DNA of 64,000 nucleotides, from NCBI RefSeq assembly GCF_902497855.1, contig NZ_CABVHU010000012.1, positions 1-64,000 of the forward strand, written 5' to 3'. This document shows, one piece after another, positions 1 to 8,460 of the stretch (its first letter is position 1; each line of letters starts with the position of its first letter). The notes below the pieces were generated by a model. It worked only from the letters and a program-made list of their open reading frames with translations. It made no database searches and had not been told where the DNA came from. This DNA is from Pseudomonas fluorescens (GTDB taxonomy: Bacteria > Pseudomonadota > Gammaproteobacteria > Pseudomonadales > Pseudomonadaceae). The position numbers were made by a program, and so were the translations under genes.

Positions 1-60
1 GTCTGACTCCACAAGCACCCACACGAATTGCTTGATTCAGTTGTTAAAGAGCGGTTGGTT
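1..60 (-). promoter_or_regulatory. rRNA operon leader with boxA antitermination site
   Basis: Read on the minus strand, this stretch has the boxA sequence GCTCTTTAACAA (41-52). It is followed by the conserved leader just upstream of Pseudomonas 16S genes, including a GTGTGGGTGCTTG boxC-like element. The 16S gene itself should start roughly 100-150 bases beyond the left edge, so no rRNA is in the window. Known role: boxA recruits Nus factors so that rRNA transcription resists Rho termination. Confidence 0.85.
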
Positions 61-88
61 AAGATCTTTCGTCTCAACCGAGGCGCGC

Positions 89-116
89 ATTCTACGCTTT
101 CCTCTGCTGCTGTCAA
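89..116 (-). promoter_or_regulatory. rrn promoter nearest the 16S gene
   Basis: Minus strand: -35 TTGACA (111-116), 16-base spacer, -10 TAGAAT (89-94), then a GC-rich discriminator GCGCGCC. The GC-rich discriminator is typical of stringently controlled rRNA promoters. It is the last of three tandem promoters of near-identical design. Confidence 0.85.
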
Positions 117-197
117 GCGGTTATTTTTAGAAGCTTTCAAAGTTTCCTTTGCAACTTCAACCACTTGCGCTTCCGATCTCTCGTCAGCGGGAGGCGA

Positions 198-225
198 ATT
201 CTACAGCGTTAGTCGCTGCTGTCAA
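198..225 (-). promoter_or_regulatory. rrn promoter, middle of three
   Basis: Minus strand: -35 TTGACA (220-225), 16-base spacer, -10 TAGAAT (198-203), discriminator TCGCCTCCC. Bases flanking the -10 and -35 resemble the promoter at 89-116, which suggests a duplicated promoter unit. Confidence 0.85.
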
Positions 226-400
226 CACCTCTTTTTCTCCGCTTTCGACCGAGAAGATCGAACCGTCAAAAGAGCCAAACAACACCGCTCTCTCAACTCC
301 TTCTGGGCTTCGATGAACTGAAGCAACCCGCTGCCGAAAACTGCGTAACTCTTTGTTTACCAAGGAGTTTTCCGTTTCGACTGCGCCGGAAGTGGGGCGA

Positions 401-428
401 ATTATAGACTTCCAGAATCTGCCGTCAA
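401..428 (-). promoter_or_regulatory. rrn promoter, most distal
   Basis: Minus strand: -35 TTGACG (423-428), 16-base spacer, -10 TATAAT (401-406, a perfect consensus), discriminator TCGCCCC. It lies about 140 bases upstream of the oppositely oriented rhtA-like gene. An AT-rich patch at 470-480 could be an UP-like element or part of the rhtA promoter; I cannot tell which. Confidence 0.8.
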
Positions 429-542
429 CCCCTGATTACGCTTTTCTATCAAGATCGTCAAAAACGCCGCTTATATATAGACGCGCCTGCAACGAATGCG
501 CAGTATATTGCCCAACTACACTCTCGCTTTCCTCTTCGGACG

Positions 543-1439
543 ATGCCACGCATGAATGACCACCCCCGCAGCCTTGCCTCGACCCTGTTCTCGGTTGGCC
601 TGCTATTAATAGCCATGGCATCGATCCAGTCCGGAGCCTCCCTGGCCAAAAGCATGTTTCCCGTTGTGGGCGCTCAAGGGACCACGGCCCTGCGCCTGGT
701 TTTCGCCAGCGTGATCATGCTGTTGATACTGCGACCATGGCGGGCGACGCTCACGGCGAAATCCCTGCGCACCGTCATCGTCTACGGCATGGCGTTGGGC
801 GGCATGAACCTGCTCTTCTATATGTCCTTGCGCACCGTGCCCCTGGGCATCGCGGTGGCACTGGAGTTCACTGGTCCCCTGGCGGTTGCCATCTATGCCT
901 CACGACGGGCCATTGATTTTGTGTGGATCGCCCTGGCTGCCGTCGGCCTGATGCTATTGATACCGACTGGAGCCACCTCCGCCAGTATTGACCTGGCAGG
1001 TGCCGGATATGCCTTGGGGGCGGGCGTCTGCTGGGCGCTGTATATCCTGTTCGGGCAAAAAGCCGGTGCCGACAATGGCGTGCAGACCGCTGCACTGGGG
1101 GTGATGATTGCCGCATTGTTCGTCGCCCCGATCGGCATCGTCCACGCGGGCGCCGCCCTGCTGACTCCGTCGCTGATCCCCATCGCCATTGGTGTCGCCC
1201 TGCTGTCCACCGCAGTGCCCTACACATTGGAGATGGTCGCCCTCACCCGCATGCCGGCCCGGACCTTTGGCACGTTGATGAGCATTGAACCTGCGTTCGG
1301 CGCATTGTCCGGCCTGCTGTTCCTCCAGGAATACCTCTCGCTGTCACAATGGATGGCTATCCTGTGCATCATTTTGGCGTCCGTCGGTGCGACCATGACC
1401 ATGGGCAACGCCGTCAAGCCCGCCGTCGCGGCGGATTGA
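543..1439 (+). CDS. rhtA: EamA/DMT-family transporter, RhtA-like threonine/homoserine exporter
   Basis: The 298-residue protein is almost entirely hydrophobic, with about ten membrane segments in two repeated EamA halves (roughly residues 15-140 and 150-285). The conserved EFTGPLAVA stretch near residue 107 and the second-half signature ending in SIEPAFGALSGLLFL near residue 250 are typical of RhtA-type drug/metabolite transporters. These proteins sit in the inner membrane and export threonine, homoserine or related amino acids. The start used is ATG 543; MNDHPRS three codons later is an alternative start. It is transcribed away from the rRNA operon and appears to be a single gene. The substrate is inferred from family resemblance only. 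Confidence 0.8.
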   Translation: MPRMNDHPRSLASTLFSVGLLLIAMASIQSGASLAKSMFPVVGAQGTTALRLVFASVIMLLILRPWRATLTAKSLRTVIVYGMALGGMNLLFYMSLRTVPLGIAVALEFTGPLAVAIYASRRAIDFVWIALAAVGLMLLIPTGATSASIDLAGAGYALGAGVCWALYILFGQKAGADNGVQTAALGVMIAALFVAPIGIVHAGAALLTPSLIPIAIGVALLSTAVPYTLEMVALTRMPARTFGTLMSIEPAFGALSGLLFLQEYLSLSQWMAILCIILASVGATMTMGNAVKPAVAAD

Positions 1440-1609
1440 TATCAGCATTTAACGAGGGTCTGGTATTTACCGCGCAATTAGGCCATGTTTAGCCCCGTAA
1501 TCCGGTGCCAGGCATGGATTTTTAACGAAAGGGACATCGGACACGCTTGCAGCGAAAGCGAATACGGCCAGACCCGGGCATCAAGATCCGGGACGCTATA
1601 AGGACAGTA

Positions 1610-1891
1610 ATGAAACGAATTTTGATACTGATCGCCGTACTGGCGGTTGCGGGCTGCGCGGCGACGTCGAAACCCACAATCAAACATGGCAAGAAAGGGC
1701 TGCATATCAACTGTTCCGGGCTGTCGTCATCCTGGGACAAGTGTTACACCAGCGCTGCCAATTCGTGTGCACCCAAAGGTTACAAGGTCATCGCCAAGTC
1801 GGGGGACTCGGTGGAAGAACCCGGCGACTATCCATTTGGTCTCAATCCTGCCGGCTACACCAGCCGCAGCATGATCGTCATCTGCAAATAG
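1610..1891 (+). CDS. Small hypothetical lipoprotein
   Basis: This 93-residue protein begins with a short charged end (MKR), a hydrophobic stretch and a lipobox (VAGC, Cys around residue 16), so it should be lipid-anchored. The mature part has several further cysteines (NCSG, DKC, NSC, VICK) that could form disulfides. The start was placed at ATG 1610 because it follows AAGGA at a normal distance and gives a clean signal peptide; an upstream in-frame ATG at 1547 would put about 20 charged residues in front. It converges on the TetR gene with 9 bases between the stops. I do not recognise a named family. It resembles small secreted lipoproteins of Pseudomonas with unknown function. Confidence 0.7.
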   Translation: MKRILILIAVLAVAGCAATSKPTIKHGKKGLHINCSGLSSSWDKCYTSAANSCAPKGYKVIAKSGDSVEEPGDYPFGLNPAGYTSRSMIVICK

Positions 1892-1900
1892 GCCGCCTGG

Positions 1901-2461
1901 TCAGGTTCGCGGGCCTGCGATCTGGCGGCCAATCTCTTCATGACTGGACATCAGCACCCTGCGCTGCAGCTCTGGAGTGGCCAGCATGCGCGCCACGACC
2001 AGCGCACCGATGCATTGCGACAGTATCGCCCAGGCCAGGCTGTCACTCCCCAGGACCTGCGCCCAACTCTCCTGCAACTGACAAATCCAATGCTCCGCCT
2101 GCTGGCGAATCGTAATGTCCGAACGGGCAATCTCCGCGCCCAGGGCCGGTAACGCACAGCCGGAGCCCGGATGCTCGACATGGGCCATGGTCAGGTAATG
2201 CTTCAGGCAACGTTCAAGCTTGCCCCGATCCTGTTCAGCCCCCAGCCGAGCCAGGCTTTGGCTTAACTCGCGCTCGACGATGGACGCGAACAGTTCATCC
2301 TTGGACGAAAAGTGGCTGTAAAAAGCCCCGCCGCTCAAGCCGATCGCTTTCATCAAGCCGTCGACACCTACCGTTGCAAAACCGGATTGCTTGGCCGACA
2401 CCGCACTGCTTTGCAGCAGCTTCTCTTTGGTTTCCTGCTTGTGACTGGCCGAGTAACGCAT
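1901..2461 (-). CDS. TetR/AcrR family transcriptional regulator
   Basis: The 186-residue protein has an N-terminal helix-turn-helix of TetR type (residues about 8-55) with the motif GLSGGAFYSHFSSKDELF. A ligand-binding C-terminal domain follows, resembling the YxaF/LmrA-like group. The start at 2461 (MRYSASHKQ) fits the usual family length; longer in-frame starts up to 2560 would run through the intergenic operators. It diverges from the SDR gene at 2553, and two 13-bp palindromes lie between them. By the usual arrangement it represses both genes until an unknown ligand binds. Confidence 0.85.
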   Translation of the reverse strand: MRYSASHKQETKEKLLQSSAVSAKQSGFATVGVDGLMKAIGLSGGAFYSHFSSKDELFASIVERELSQSLARLGAEQDRGKLERCLKHYLTMAHVEHPGSGCALPALGAEIARSDITIRQQAEHWICQLQESWAQVLGSDSLAWAILSQCIGALVVARMLATPELQRRVLMSSHEEIGRQIAGPRT

Positions 2462-2509
2462 TGCCTTGCCCTCAGAGTTGATCGCCTTGACGCCTGCCGA
2501 ATCGTAGCA

Positions 2510-2537
2510 TAACGTTCGTTTAGTTAACGATCGTTTA
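2510..2537. promoter_or_regulatory. Tandem 13-bp operator pair in TetR/SDR intergenic region
   Basis: TAACGTTCGTTTA (2510-2522) and TAACGATCGTTTA (2525-2537) differ at one base and are 15 bp apart. Each is a near-palindrome (AACGNNCGTT core). They sit between the divergent starts at 2461 and 2553, where a TetR dimer pair would block both promoters. Confidence 0.6.
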
Positions 2538-2552
2538 TCAAAGGGATCTACC

Positions 2553-3281
2553 ATGAACAATCAGAAGGTCGTACTGGTGGTCGGCGCAGGGGATGCCACT
2601 GGCGGCGCCATCGCCAAGCGTTTTGCCCGGGAAGGCTTTGTGGCCTGTGTCACTCGGCGCAGCGCGGACAAACTCCAGCCACTGGTGGAGGCCCTCCAGG
2701 CCAGTGGCGCACAAGCCCACGGATTCGCCTGCGACGCGCGCAAGGAAGAAGAGGTGATTGCGCTGGTCGAACAGATCGAAACCGAGATCGGGCCGATTGA
2801 AGCGTTCGTCTTCAACATCGGCGCCAATGTGCCGTGCAGCATTCTCGAAGAAACCGCCCGCAAGTATTTCAAGATCTGGGAAATGGCCTGCTTCTCAGGG
2901 TTTCTCAATGGCCGTGAAGTGGCCAAGCGCATGGCCAAGCGTCAACGCGGCACCATCCTGTTCACCGGCGCCACCGCCGGCTTGCGCGGTGCGGCGGGGT
3001 TTGCGGCCTTTGCCGGCGCCAAACACGGGATTCGCGCGCTGGCCCAAAGCATGGCCCGGGAACTGGGCCCGATGAATATTCACGTCGCCCATGTCGTCGT
3101 CGACGGCGCCATCGATACGGACTTCATCCGTGACAGCTTTCCGGAGAAATACGCGACCAAGGCGCAGGATGGCATCCTCAACCCCGAGCATATCGCCGAG
3201 AACTATTGGTACCTGCACAGCCAGCCCCGGGACGCCTGGACCTTCGAACTGGACTTGCGCCCTTGGAATGAGCGTTGGTAA
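2553..3281 (+). CDS. SDR-family oxidoreductase lacking the catalytic tyrosine
   Basis: The 242-residue short-chain dehydrogenase/reductase has the NAD(P)-binding motif GAGDATGGAIA (residues 11-21), a DAR acidic/adenine-binding position and a FNIGAN segment in place of the usual NNAG. At the active site the YxxxK motif reads FAGAK, so the catalytic Tyr is Phe while the Lys is kept. The usual Ser position lies in the TGATAG segment. It may therefore use an altered mechanism or bind without reducing. It diverges from a TetR regulator and is followed after 36 bases by a GST-kappa-like gene, suggesting a two-gene operon for an aromatic or lipid-like compound. The substrate is unknown. Confidence 0.75.
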   Translation: MNNQKVVLVVGAGDATGGAIAKRFAREGFVACVTRRSADKLQPLVEALQASGAQAHGFACDARKEEEVIALVEQIETEIGPIEAFVFNIGANVPCSILEETARKYFKIWEMACFSGFLNGREVAKRMAKRQRGTILFTGATAGLRGAAGFAAFAGAKHGIRALAQSMARELGPMNIHVAHVVVDGAIDTDFIRDSFPEKYATKAQDGILNPEHIAENYWYLHSQPRDAWTFELDLRPWNERW

Positions 3282-3317
3282 GCCCTCCCCTACAACAATA
3301 AGCAGAGCACATCGACC

Positions 3318-3914
3318 ATGAGCAAAACCCTGGAGTTCTTTTTCGACCTCGGTAGCCCCGCGACCTACCTGGCCTATACCCAGCTGCCGAAAATCTGCGC
3401 GCAGACCGACAGTCGCCTGATCTACATTCCGATCCTGCTGGGTGGCGTCTTCAAAGCCACCGGTAACGCCTCCCCGGCCACCATCCCGGCCAAGGGCCGC
3501 TATATGTTTCAGGATCTGGAACGCTATGCCCGGCGCTACGGCGTGCCACTGAAGTTCAACCCGCACTTTCCCATCAATACCCTGATGCTCATGCGCGCCG
3601 TCACGGGCATGCAGTTGCGCCATCCGGAACGCTTTCAGGCTTTCATCGACTGCCTGTTCCACGCCCTCTGGGCTGAAGGCCGCAGCCTCGATGATCTGGC
3701 GACGGTCGCGTCGGTGCTGACCCGGAACGGCTTCGATCCGGATGAAGTGCTGGCCCTGACCGGCGATGAGCAAGTCAAAAACGCACTCAAGGACAACACC
3801 GAGAAAGCGGTGCAACGGGGTGTGTTCGGCGCACCGAGCATGTTTGTCGGTGATGAGTTGTTCTTTGGCCAGGATCGGCTGGAGTTCGTGCTTGAGGCCC
3901 TGAGTCAGGTCTAG
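3318..3914 (+). CDS. 2-hydroxychromene-2-carboxylate isomerase-like (DsbA/GST-kappa fold) protein
   Basis: The 198-residue protein starts with LEFFFDLGSPATYLAY, the typical opening of the HCCA isomerase/GST kappa group, in which the Ser binds glutathione. It ends with the thioredoxin-fold segment GVFGAPSMFVGDELFFGQDRL, including the cis-Pro loop. Characterised relatives isomerise 2-hydroxychromene-2-carboxylate in naphthalene breakdown using glutathione. No naphthalene genes are nearby, so the substrate is open. It follows the SDR gene and probably shares its TetR control. Confidence 0.8.
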   Translation: MSKTLEFFFDLGSPATYLAYTQLPKICAQTDSRLIYIPILLGGVFKATGNASPATIPAKGRYMFQDLERYARRYGVPLKFNPHFPINTLMLMRAVTGMQLRHPERFQAFIDCLFHALWAEGRSLDDLATVASVLTRNGFDPDEVLALTGDEQVKNALKDNTEKAVQRGVFGAPSMFVGDELFFGQDRLEFVLEALSQV

Positions 3915-3959
3915 ACAATGAGTTCAGGCGCTGGCAACAGCGCCCTGAACTCACGCCCA

Positions 3960-5768
3960 TCAAATAGCCGCGGTCCGGGTGTTCAACCACTCCAGGGCTG
4001 TACCGTCGAGCAAGGGGCTCAGGCGTTCGCGCACCTCGGCGTGGTAAGCGTTGAACCACTGCTTTTCATCTTCGGTCAGCAGCGACGGTTCCAGGCAGCG
4101 AGTGTCGATCGGGCACAGGGTCAGGGTCTCGAACTTCAGGAACTCACCAAATTCGCTCTTGCCCGCCTCGCAATTCAATACCAGGTTCTCGATCCGTACG
4201 CCCCAGCGGCCCGGACGGTAAGTGCCCGGTTCGATGGAGGTGATCATGCCTGGCTGCATGGCCGTTTGCGGCGCGGCTGCCGCCTGATAGGCGATGACCT
4301 GCGGTCCTTCGTGCACGTTGAGGAAGTAGCCGACGCCATGACCGGTGCCGTGACCGTAGTCGACGCTGTCGGCCCAGATCGGCGCACGGGCGATGGCATC
4401 CAGCAATGGCGACAGAATGCCTTTCGGGAATTGTGCCCGGGACAAGGCAATCACTCCTTTGAGTACCCGCGTGCAATCGCGTTTCTGCTCATCCGTCGGC
4501 GTGCCGACCGGGACCATCCGCGTGATGTCGGTGGTGCCGCCCAGGTATTGGCCGCCGGAATCGATCAGCAGCAGACCGTCGCCCTCGATCACCGCGTGCT
4601 CTTCTTCGGTGGCGTGGTAGTGCGGCATCGCGCCATTGGCGTTGAATGCGGCAATGGTGTTGAAGCTCAGGGACACATAACCCGGGCGTCGGGTACGCGC
4701 GGCCGTCAGGTGTTCGTCGATGGTCAGTTCGGTAATGCGCTCACGGCCCCATGCCGACTCCAGCCAGGCGAAGAATTCGCACAACGCCGCGCCGTCCTGC
4801 TCCATGGCCTGGCGAATGTGCTCGGCATCGGCCAGGCTTTTTTGCGACTTGGCCAATGTCGTCGGGTTCAGGCCCTCGACCAATTTCACGCCGCTGTCCA
4901 GGTTTTCCAGCAGACCCGCCGTCACCCGCGCCGGATCGACTTGCAGGCTGGCGCCGCTCGGGACGGCACGCAAGGCGTCGGCCACTTCGCTGTAATCGCG
5001 AAGGGTCACGCCGTCCTGTTCGAGGACTGCGCGCAGTTCGCTATCGACCTTGCTCAAGGCGACGAACAAGGTGGCTTGCTGCTGGTTGATCAAGGCGAAA
5101 GAGACGAACACCGGGTTGAACGACACATCGCCGCCGCGCAGGTTGAACAGCCAGGCGATGTCATCGAGGGTGGCGATGAAATGCCAGTCGGCACCGCGCG
5201 CCTTCAATACTTCGCGCACCTTGGCGAGCTTCTCGCCGCGGCTGACAGTCGCCTGCGGCGGCAAGTGTTGATAGATCGGCTCGTTCGGCAGGTTCGGGCG
5301 GTCGCGCCAGACTTCGCTCAGCAGGTCGATGTCGGTACGCAGGCGGGCGCCGCGCTCTTCGAGCTTGCCACCCAAGGTACGCGCCGAGGCCACGGCCATC
5401 ACGGCACCATCCACCGCGACGACGCCGCCTTCAGGGGTTTGCTCGGCCAGCCAGTCCAGCGGGCCGGGTTGACCCGGCTGCAGCTTGACCAGTTCGATGC
5501 CGCTGCCCTGGAGTTCCTTGGTCGCTTGTTCCCAGTAACGACTGTCAGCCCAGACGCCGGCAAAGTCCCTGGTCACGATCAGCGTACCGACCGAGCCATG
5601 GAAGCCCGACAACCACTGCCGCCCTTGCCAATAACCCGGCAGGTATTCCGACAGGTGCGGGTCGGCCGACGGCACCAGCAGAGCGTGAATCCCCTCCCGG
5701 CTCATCAGTTCGCGGGTGTGCGCCAGGCGCTCGGGCACCGATCCATTGATCGAAGGCTGCGTACTCAT
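3960..5768 (-). CDS. Aminopeptidase P family (Xaa-Pro) metallopeptidase
   Basis: The protein of 602 residues has two creatinase-type N-terminal domains (about 1-310) and a C-terminal pita-bread domain. The metal ligands are visible in order: Asp in LLLIDSGG, Asp in GTTDITRM, His in GHGTGHGVG, Glu in ITSIEPG and Glu in VRIENLV. It should remove N-terminal residues preceding proline and act in the cytosol with two Mn2+ ions. Its length fits the large three-domain type rather than E. coli PepP (441 residues). Start 5768 (MSTQPSING) follows GCAGGAGACACG; an in-frame ATG at 5816 lacks a good ribosome site. It ends 57 bases from the cysteine desulfurase start side and may be co-transcribed with that gene. 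Confidence 0.88.
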   Translation of the reverse strand: MSTQPSINGSVPERLAHTRELMSREGIHALLVPSADPHLSEYLPGYWQGRQWLSGFHGSVGTLIVTRDFAGVWADSRYWEQATKELQGSGIELVKLQPGQPGPLDWLAEQTPEGGVVAVDGAVMAVASARTLGGKLEERGARLRTDIDLLSEVWRDRPNLPNEPIYQHLPPQATVSRGEKLAKVREVLKARGADWHFIATLDDIAWLFNLRGGDVSFNPVFVSFALINQQQATLFVALSKVDSELRAVLEQDGVTLRDYSEVADALRAVPSGASLQVDPARVTAGLLENLDSGVKLVEGLNPTTLAKSQKSLADAEHIRQAMEQDGAALCEFFAWLESAWGRERITELTIDEHLTAARTRRPGYVSLSFNTIAAFNANGAMPHYHATEEEHAVIEGDGLLLIDSGGQYLGGTTDITRMVPVGTPTDEQKRDCTRVLKGVIALSRAQFPKGILSPLLDAIARAPIWADSVDYGHGTGHGVGYFLNVHEGPQVIAYQAAAAPQTAMQPGMITSIEPGTYRPGRWGVRIENLVLNCEAGKSEFGEFLKFETLTLCPIDTRCLEPSLLTEDEKQWFNAYHAEVRERLSPLLDGTALEWLNTRTAAI

Positions 5769-5825
5769 CGTGTCTCCTGCTAACCACTTCATCATTATTG
5801 TCGAGTGCCGATCCAAGCCGGCGCT

Positions 5826-6992
5826 TTATGGCCCTGTCGCCCAGAATGCCGGAGCACTGGCGCAGGCCGATTTGATCAGGTGTACCGCTTGATCGATGTC
5901 CTGCTCGGTGGTGAAACGTCCAAGGCTCAAGCGGATGGTGCGGCTCGCCGAGCGGGCGTCGTGTCCCAGGGCCAGCAGTACATGGGAGGGCGCATTGCTC
6001 GCGGAGTTACAGGCCGAGGTCGCGGAAAAGGCGATCGAGGCGCTCAACGTCGCAGAGCTGAACTCGCCTTCGTTGAAGGTCAGGCTCAGGGTATGGGGAA
6101 TGCGCCGGGTCGGGCTGCCATTGAGGCGGATACCGGGAATGCCCAGCAGCGGCTCGAGCAGACGTTCGCGCAGACGCTCGACCATGGCTTTTTCTTCATC
6201 GAACAATTGCCCCGCCAACGCGAAGGCCAAGCCCATGGCAGCAATCTGGTGGGTCGCCAGCGTTCCGGAGCGCAAACCACCTTCGTGGCCGCCACCGTGG
6301 ATCTGCGCCTGCAGGCGCTGCTGCGCGCGCGGGCCGACGTACAACGCACCGATGCCTTTGGGGCCATAAATCTTGTGGGCGGAAAACGACATCAGGTCCA
6401 CCGGCCATTCGGCCAGGTCGATCGCCACTTTACCCGCACCCTGAGCCGCGTCGACATGGAACAACGCATCGCGATCGCGCACGACCTGGCCAATGGCGGG
6501 GATGTCATTGACGGTGCCCAACTCATTGTTGACCAGCATCAGCGAGACCAGGAAGGTGTCCTCGCGCAGTGCTTCGCTGACGGCTTGCGGGGTAATCAGG
6601 CCTTCGGCGTCAGGCACCAGATACGTCACTGCAACACCGGCGTCCTGCAATTGTTTCGCCGTATCGAGGATAGCCTTGTGTTCGATCTGGCTGGTGATGA
6701 TATGGCCGCCGCCAACGCCGCGGGCCTGGGCCACGCCCTTGAGCGCAAGATTGTTCGATTCGGTGGCGCCGGAGGTCCAGACGATCTGCTCCGCCTGGGC
6801 ACCGACCAGCTCCGCCACCTGACGCCGCGCCTGCTCGACCGATTGCCGGGCCTGCTGGCCGAACGCATGGGCGCTGGAGGCCGGGTTGCCGAAATTGCCG
6901 TTGAAACCCAGACATTCGATCATGACCTGGATGACCCGCTCATCCACCGGCGTGGTGGCGGCGTAGTCGAAATACAGTGGACGTTTATTCAT
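5826..6992 (-). CDS. Cysteine desulfurase, IscS/NifS-like
   Basis: The 388-residue PLP enzyme converts cysteine to alanine and passes sulfur on a cysteine persulfide. The opening YFDYAATTPVD, the PLP lysine in SFSAHKIYGPKG (Lys207) and the catalytic cysteine in SACNSAS (Cys328) lie at positions equivalent to E. coli IscS. The RSGTL segment is also present. There is no iscR, iscU or hscBA beside it, so this is an orphan desulfurase separate from the isc operon. It precedes the aminopeptidase P gene in the same direction. Confidence 0.88.
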   Translation of the reverse strand: MNKRPLYFDYAATTPVDERVIQVMIECLGFNGNFGNPASSAHAFGQQARQSVEQARRQVAELVGAQAEQIVWTSGATESNNLALKGVAQARGVGGGHIITSQIEHKAILDTAKQLQDAGVAVTYLVPDAEGLITPQAVSEALREDTFLVSLMLVNNELGTVNDIPAIGQVVRDRDALFHVDAAQGAGKVAIDLAEWPVDLMSFSAHKIYGPKGIGALYVGPRAQQRLQAQIHGGGHEGGLRSGTLATHQIAAMGLAFALAGQLFDEEKAMVERLRERLLEPLLGIPGIRLNGSPTRRIPHTLSLTFNEGEFSSATLSASIAFSATSACNSASNAPSHVLLALGHDARSASRTIRLSLGRFTTEQDIDQAVHLIKSACASAPAFWATGP

Positions 6993-7195
6993 AAATGACT
7001 CGCAGAGCGTGTTCCGGGATCGGGAAGCTCGTTACCGAACGGTCGAGGCGCAACCTCGTGAGCTGCGCCGATCGTCCGGAACCTTAGAAATACCTGATCG
7101 GAGGCCGTTAAAGAAGAACAACTTCATTTAAAAGTGCGTAGGAACGCTCCTGAAGTCGAGCTTAACAGGCATAGGGCAACCGGTTGAAGCAATGC

Positions 7196-7810
7196 TCAGC
7201 TAAAGCTTTCGAGCAATATCGGATAGAGCGAAGCCACCAGCAACGCGGCCATGCCCCAATTGAACAGGCGCAACCAGCGGCGATCCTTCAGCACGTTGCG
7301 CAACAGCGTGCCGCAAGCGGCCCAGACACCGACGCTCGGCAAGTTGATCAGGGCAAAGACCGCGGCAATCACGATCACGTTGGTGAAATAGCCCTGCAGG
7401 GGCGTGTAAGTGCTGATGGCACCGATCGCCATGATCCAGGCCTTGGGGTTGACCCACTGAAACGCCGCCGCCCCCAGGTAGCTGATCGGCTTGGCGTCGC
7501 TCTGCCCGGCATCCGAGACCGGGCCTGAATGCGCGATTTTCCACGCCAGGTACAGCAAATACGCGGCACCGATGTAACGCAGCACGGTGTAAAGCAATGG
7601 ATAGGTTTGAAACACCGCGCCCAGGCCGAAACCCACGGCCACGACTAACACGAAGAAACCGCAGGTGATGCCCAGCATATGGGGGATAGTCCGGTTAAAA
7701 CCGAAGTTCACTCCCGATGCCAGCAACATGGTGTTGTTCGGGCCCGGGGTGATCGAGGTCACCAGGGCAAACAGGGCGAAACCCAGCAGCAGATCGAGCG
7801 AGAGCGTCAT
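7196..7810 (-). CDS. LysE/RhtB-family amino acid exporter
   Basis: The 204-residue membrane protein has about six hydrophobic segments and the LysE-family signature TSITPGPNNTMLLASGVNFG near residue 18. A second marker is FQWVNPKAWIMAIGA near residue 118. Family members export amino acids such as lysine, threonine, homoserine or cysteine derivatives through the inner membrane. It sits alone between the cysteine desulfurase and a small lipoprotein gene on the same strand, with about 200 bases on the desulfurase side. The exact substrate cannot be read from the sequence. Confidence 0.85.
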   Translation of the reverse strand: MTLSLDLLLGFALFALVTSITPGPNNTMLLASGVNFGFNRTIPHMLGITCGFFVLVVAVGFGLGAVFQTYPLLYTVLRYIGAAYLLYLAWKIAHSGPVSDAGQSDAKPISYLGAAAFQWVNPKAWIMAIGAISTYTPLQGYFTNVIVIAAVFALINLPSVGVWAACGTLLRNVLKDRRWLRLFNWGMAALLVASLYPILLESFS

Positions 7811-7908
7811 CGGTGGCAGTCCATCAGGGGCAGTCAGGTATTGACCCTATCGCACACCTTGCGCGAAACCCATGGACAGTTGGGTGAAACTTCGAGCAGT
7901 ACAGTCGC

Positions 7909-8178
7909 TCAGCTCGGGCGACCGTGAAGTTGCACGGCACGTTCGGCGTTCATTTCGGCTTGTTTGTCGAAGCTGAACGACTGCTGCGGCTCGCCCAGCA
8001 GTTCAGCTTTTCTGGCGTGGTATTCATCGAAGGACAAGCCACGACGATTCAATGCCTCCAGCGCCAGTTCCTTGCTTTCTTCAGCGGTGTAGGGCCGCAG
8101 TTCCGGGGAACCGTGGCTGGCACATCCGGCAAGGACGGAAGCGGCAAGCAGCAGGAAAGTGGCGAGTAGGTGTTTCAT
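7909..8178 (-). CDS. Small hypothetical lipoprotein
   Basis: This 89-residue protein begins MKHLLATFLLLAASVLAGC, a clear lipoprotein signal with a lipobox (LAGC, Cys19). The mature part (about 70 residues) is charged and helical, with no cysteines and no motif I can name. The start at 8178 was chosen because it begins the signal peptide; the longer form from 8211 would add 11 polar residues in front. Similar short lipoproteins are common in Pseudomonas and have no assigned function. Confidence 0.75.
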   Translation of the reverse strand: MKHLLATFLLLAASVLAGCASHGSPELRPYTAEESKELALEALNRRGLSFDEYHARKAELLGEPQQSFSFDKQAEMNAERAVQLHGRPS

Positions 8179-8322
8179 GGTCTGGCGTCCTGACATCCGG
8201 GTTCGAGGCAATGAACACAGGCTACTCGCGCCATTGGATGGACAGAAATCAACGCTCTCGATAGTGGGTATTGGATTTGGCTAACGTTGCAGCGGGAGCT
8301 CATAGGAGCAGACGCATGGTTA

Positions 8323-8392
8323 CCGCAGGTTGCGATTTTTTTGTGAACTTGATGGCTGTCAGAGATCAAAATCAAGAGATCGCAGCCTGCGG
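8323..8392. repeat. Inverted repeat, GCAGGCTGCGATC-type Pseudomonas repeat
   Basis: CCGCAGGTTGCGAT (8323-8336) and ATCGCAGCCTGCGG (8379-8392) form an imperfect hairpin around a 42-base AT-richer loop. The core resembles the interspersed GCAGGCTGCGATC element seen in P. fluorescens intergenic regions. It lies in the 282-base gap between the lipoprotein and VOC genes, where I see nothing else supportable. Confidence 0.5.
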
Positions 8393-8460
8393 CAGCGCCT
8401 ACACTTTCGGCCGCAGACCGACAAAACCTCGTCAACTCACAACAAAAAGGGAGATCCGTC

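Noticed and set aside
3918..5783. 621-codon frame opposite the aminopeptidase P gene
   Set aside because: It mirrors the peptidase codons; the minus-strand protein has all metal ligands in order while this one has no recognisable domain.
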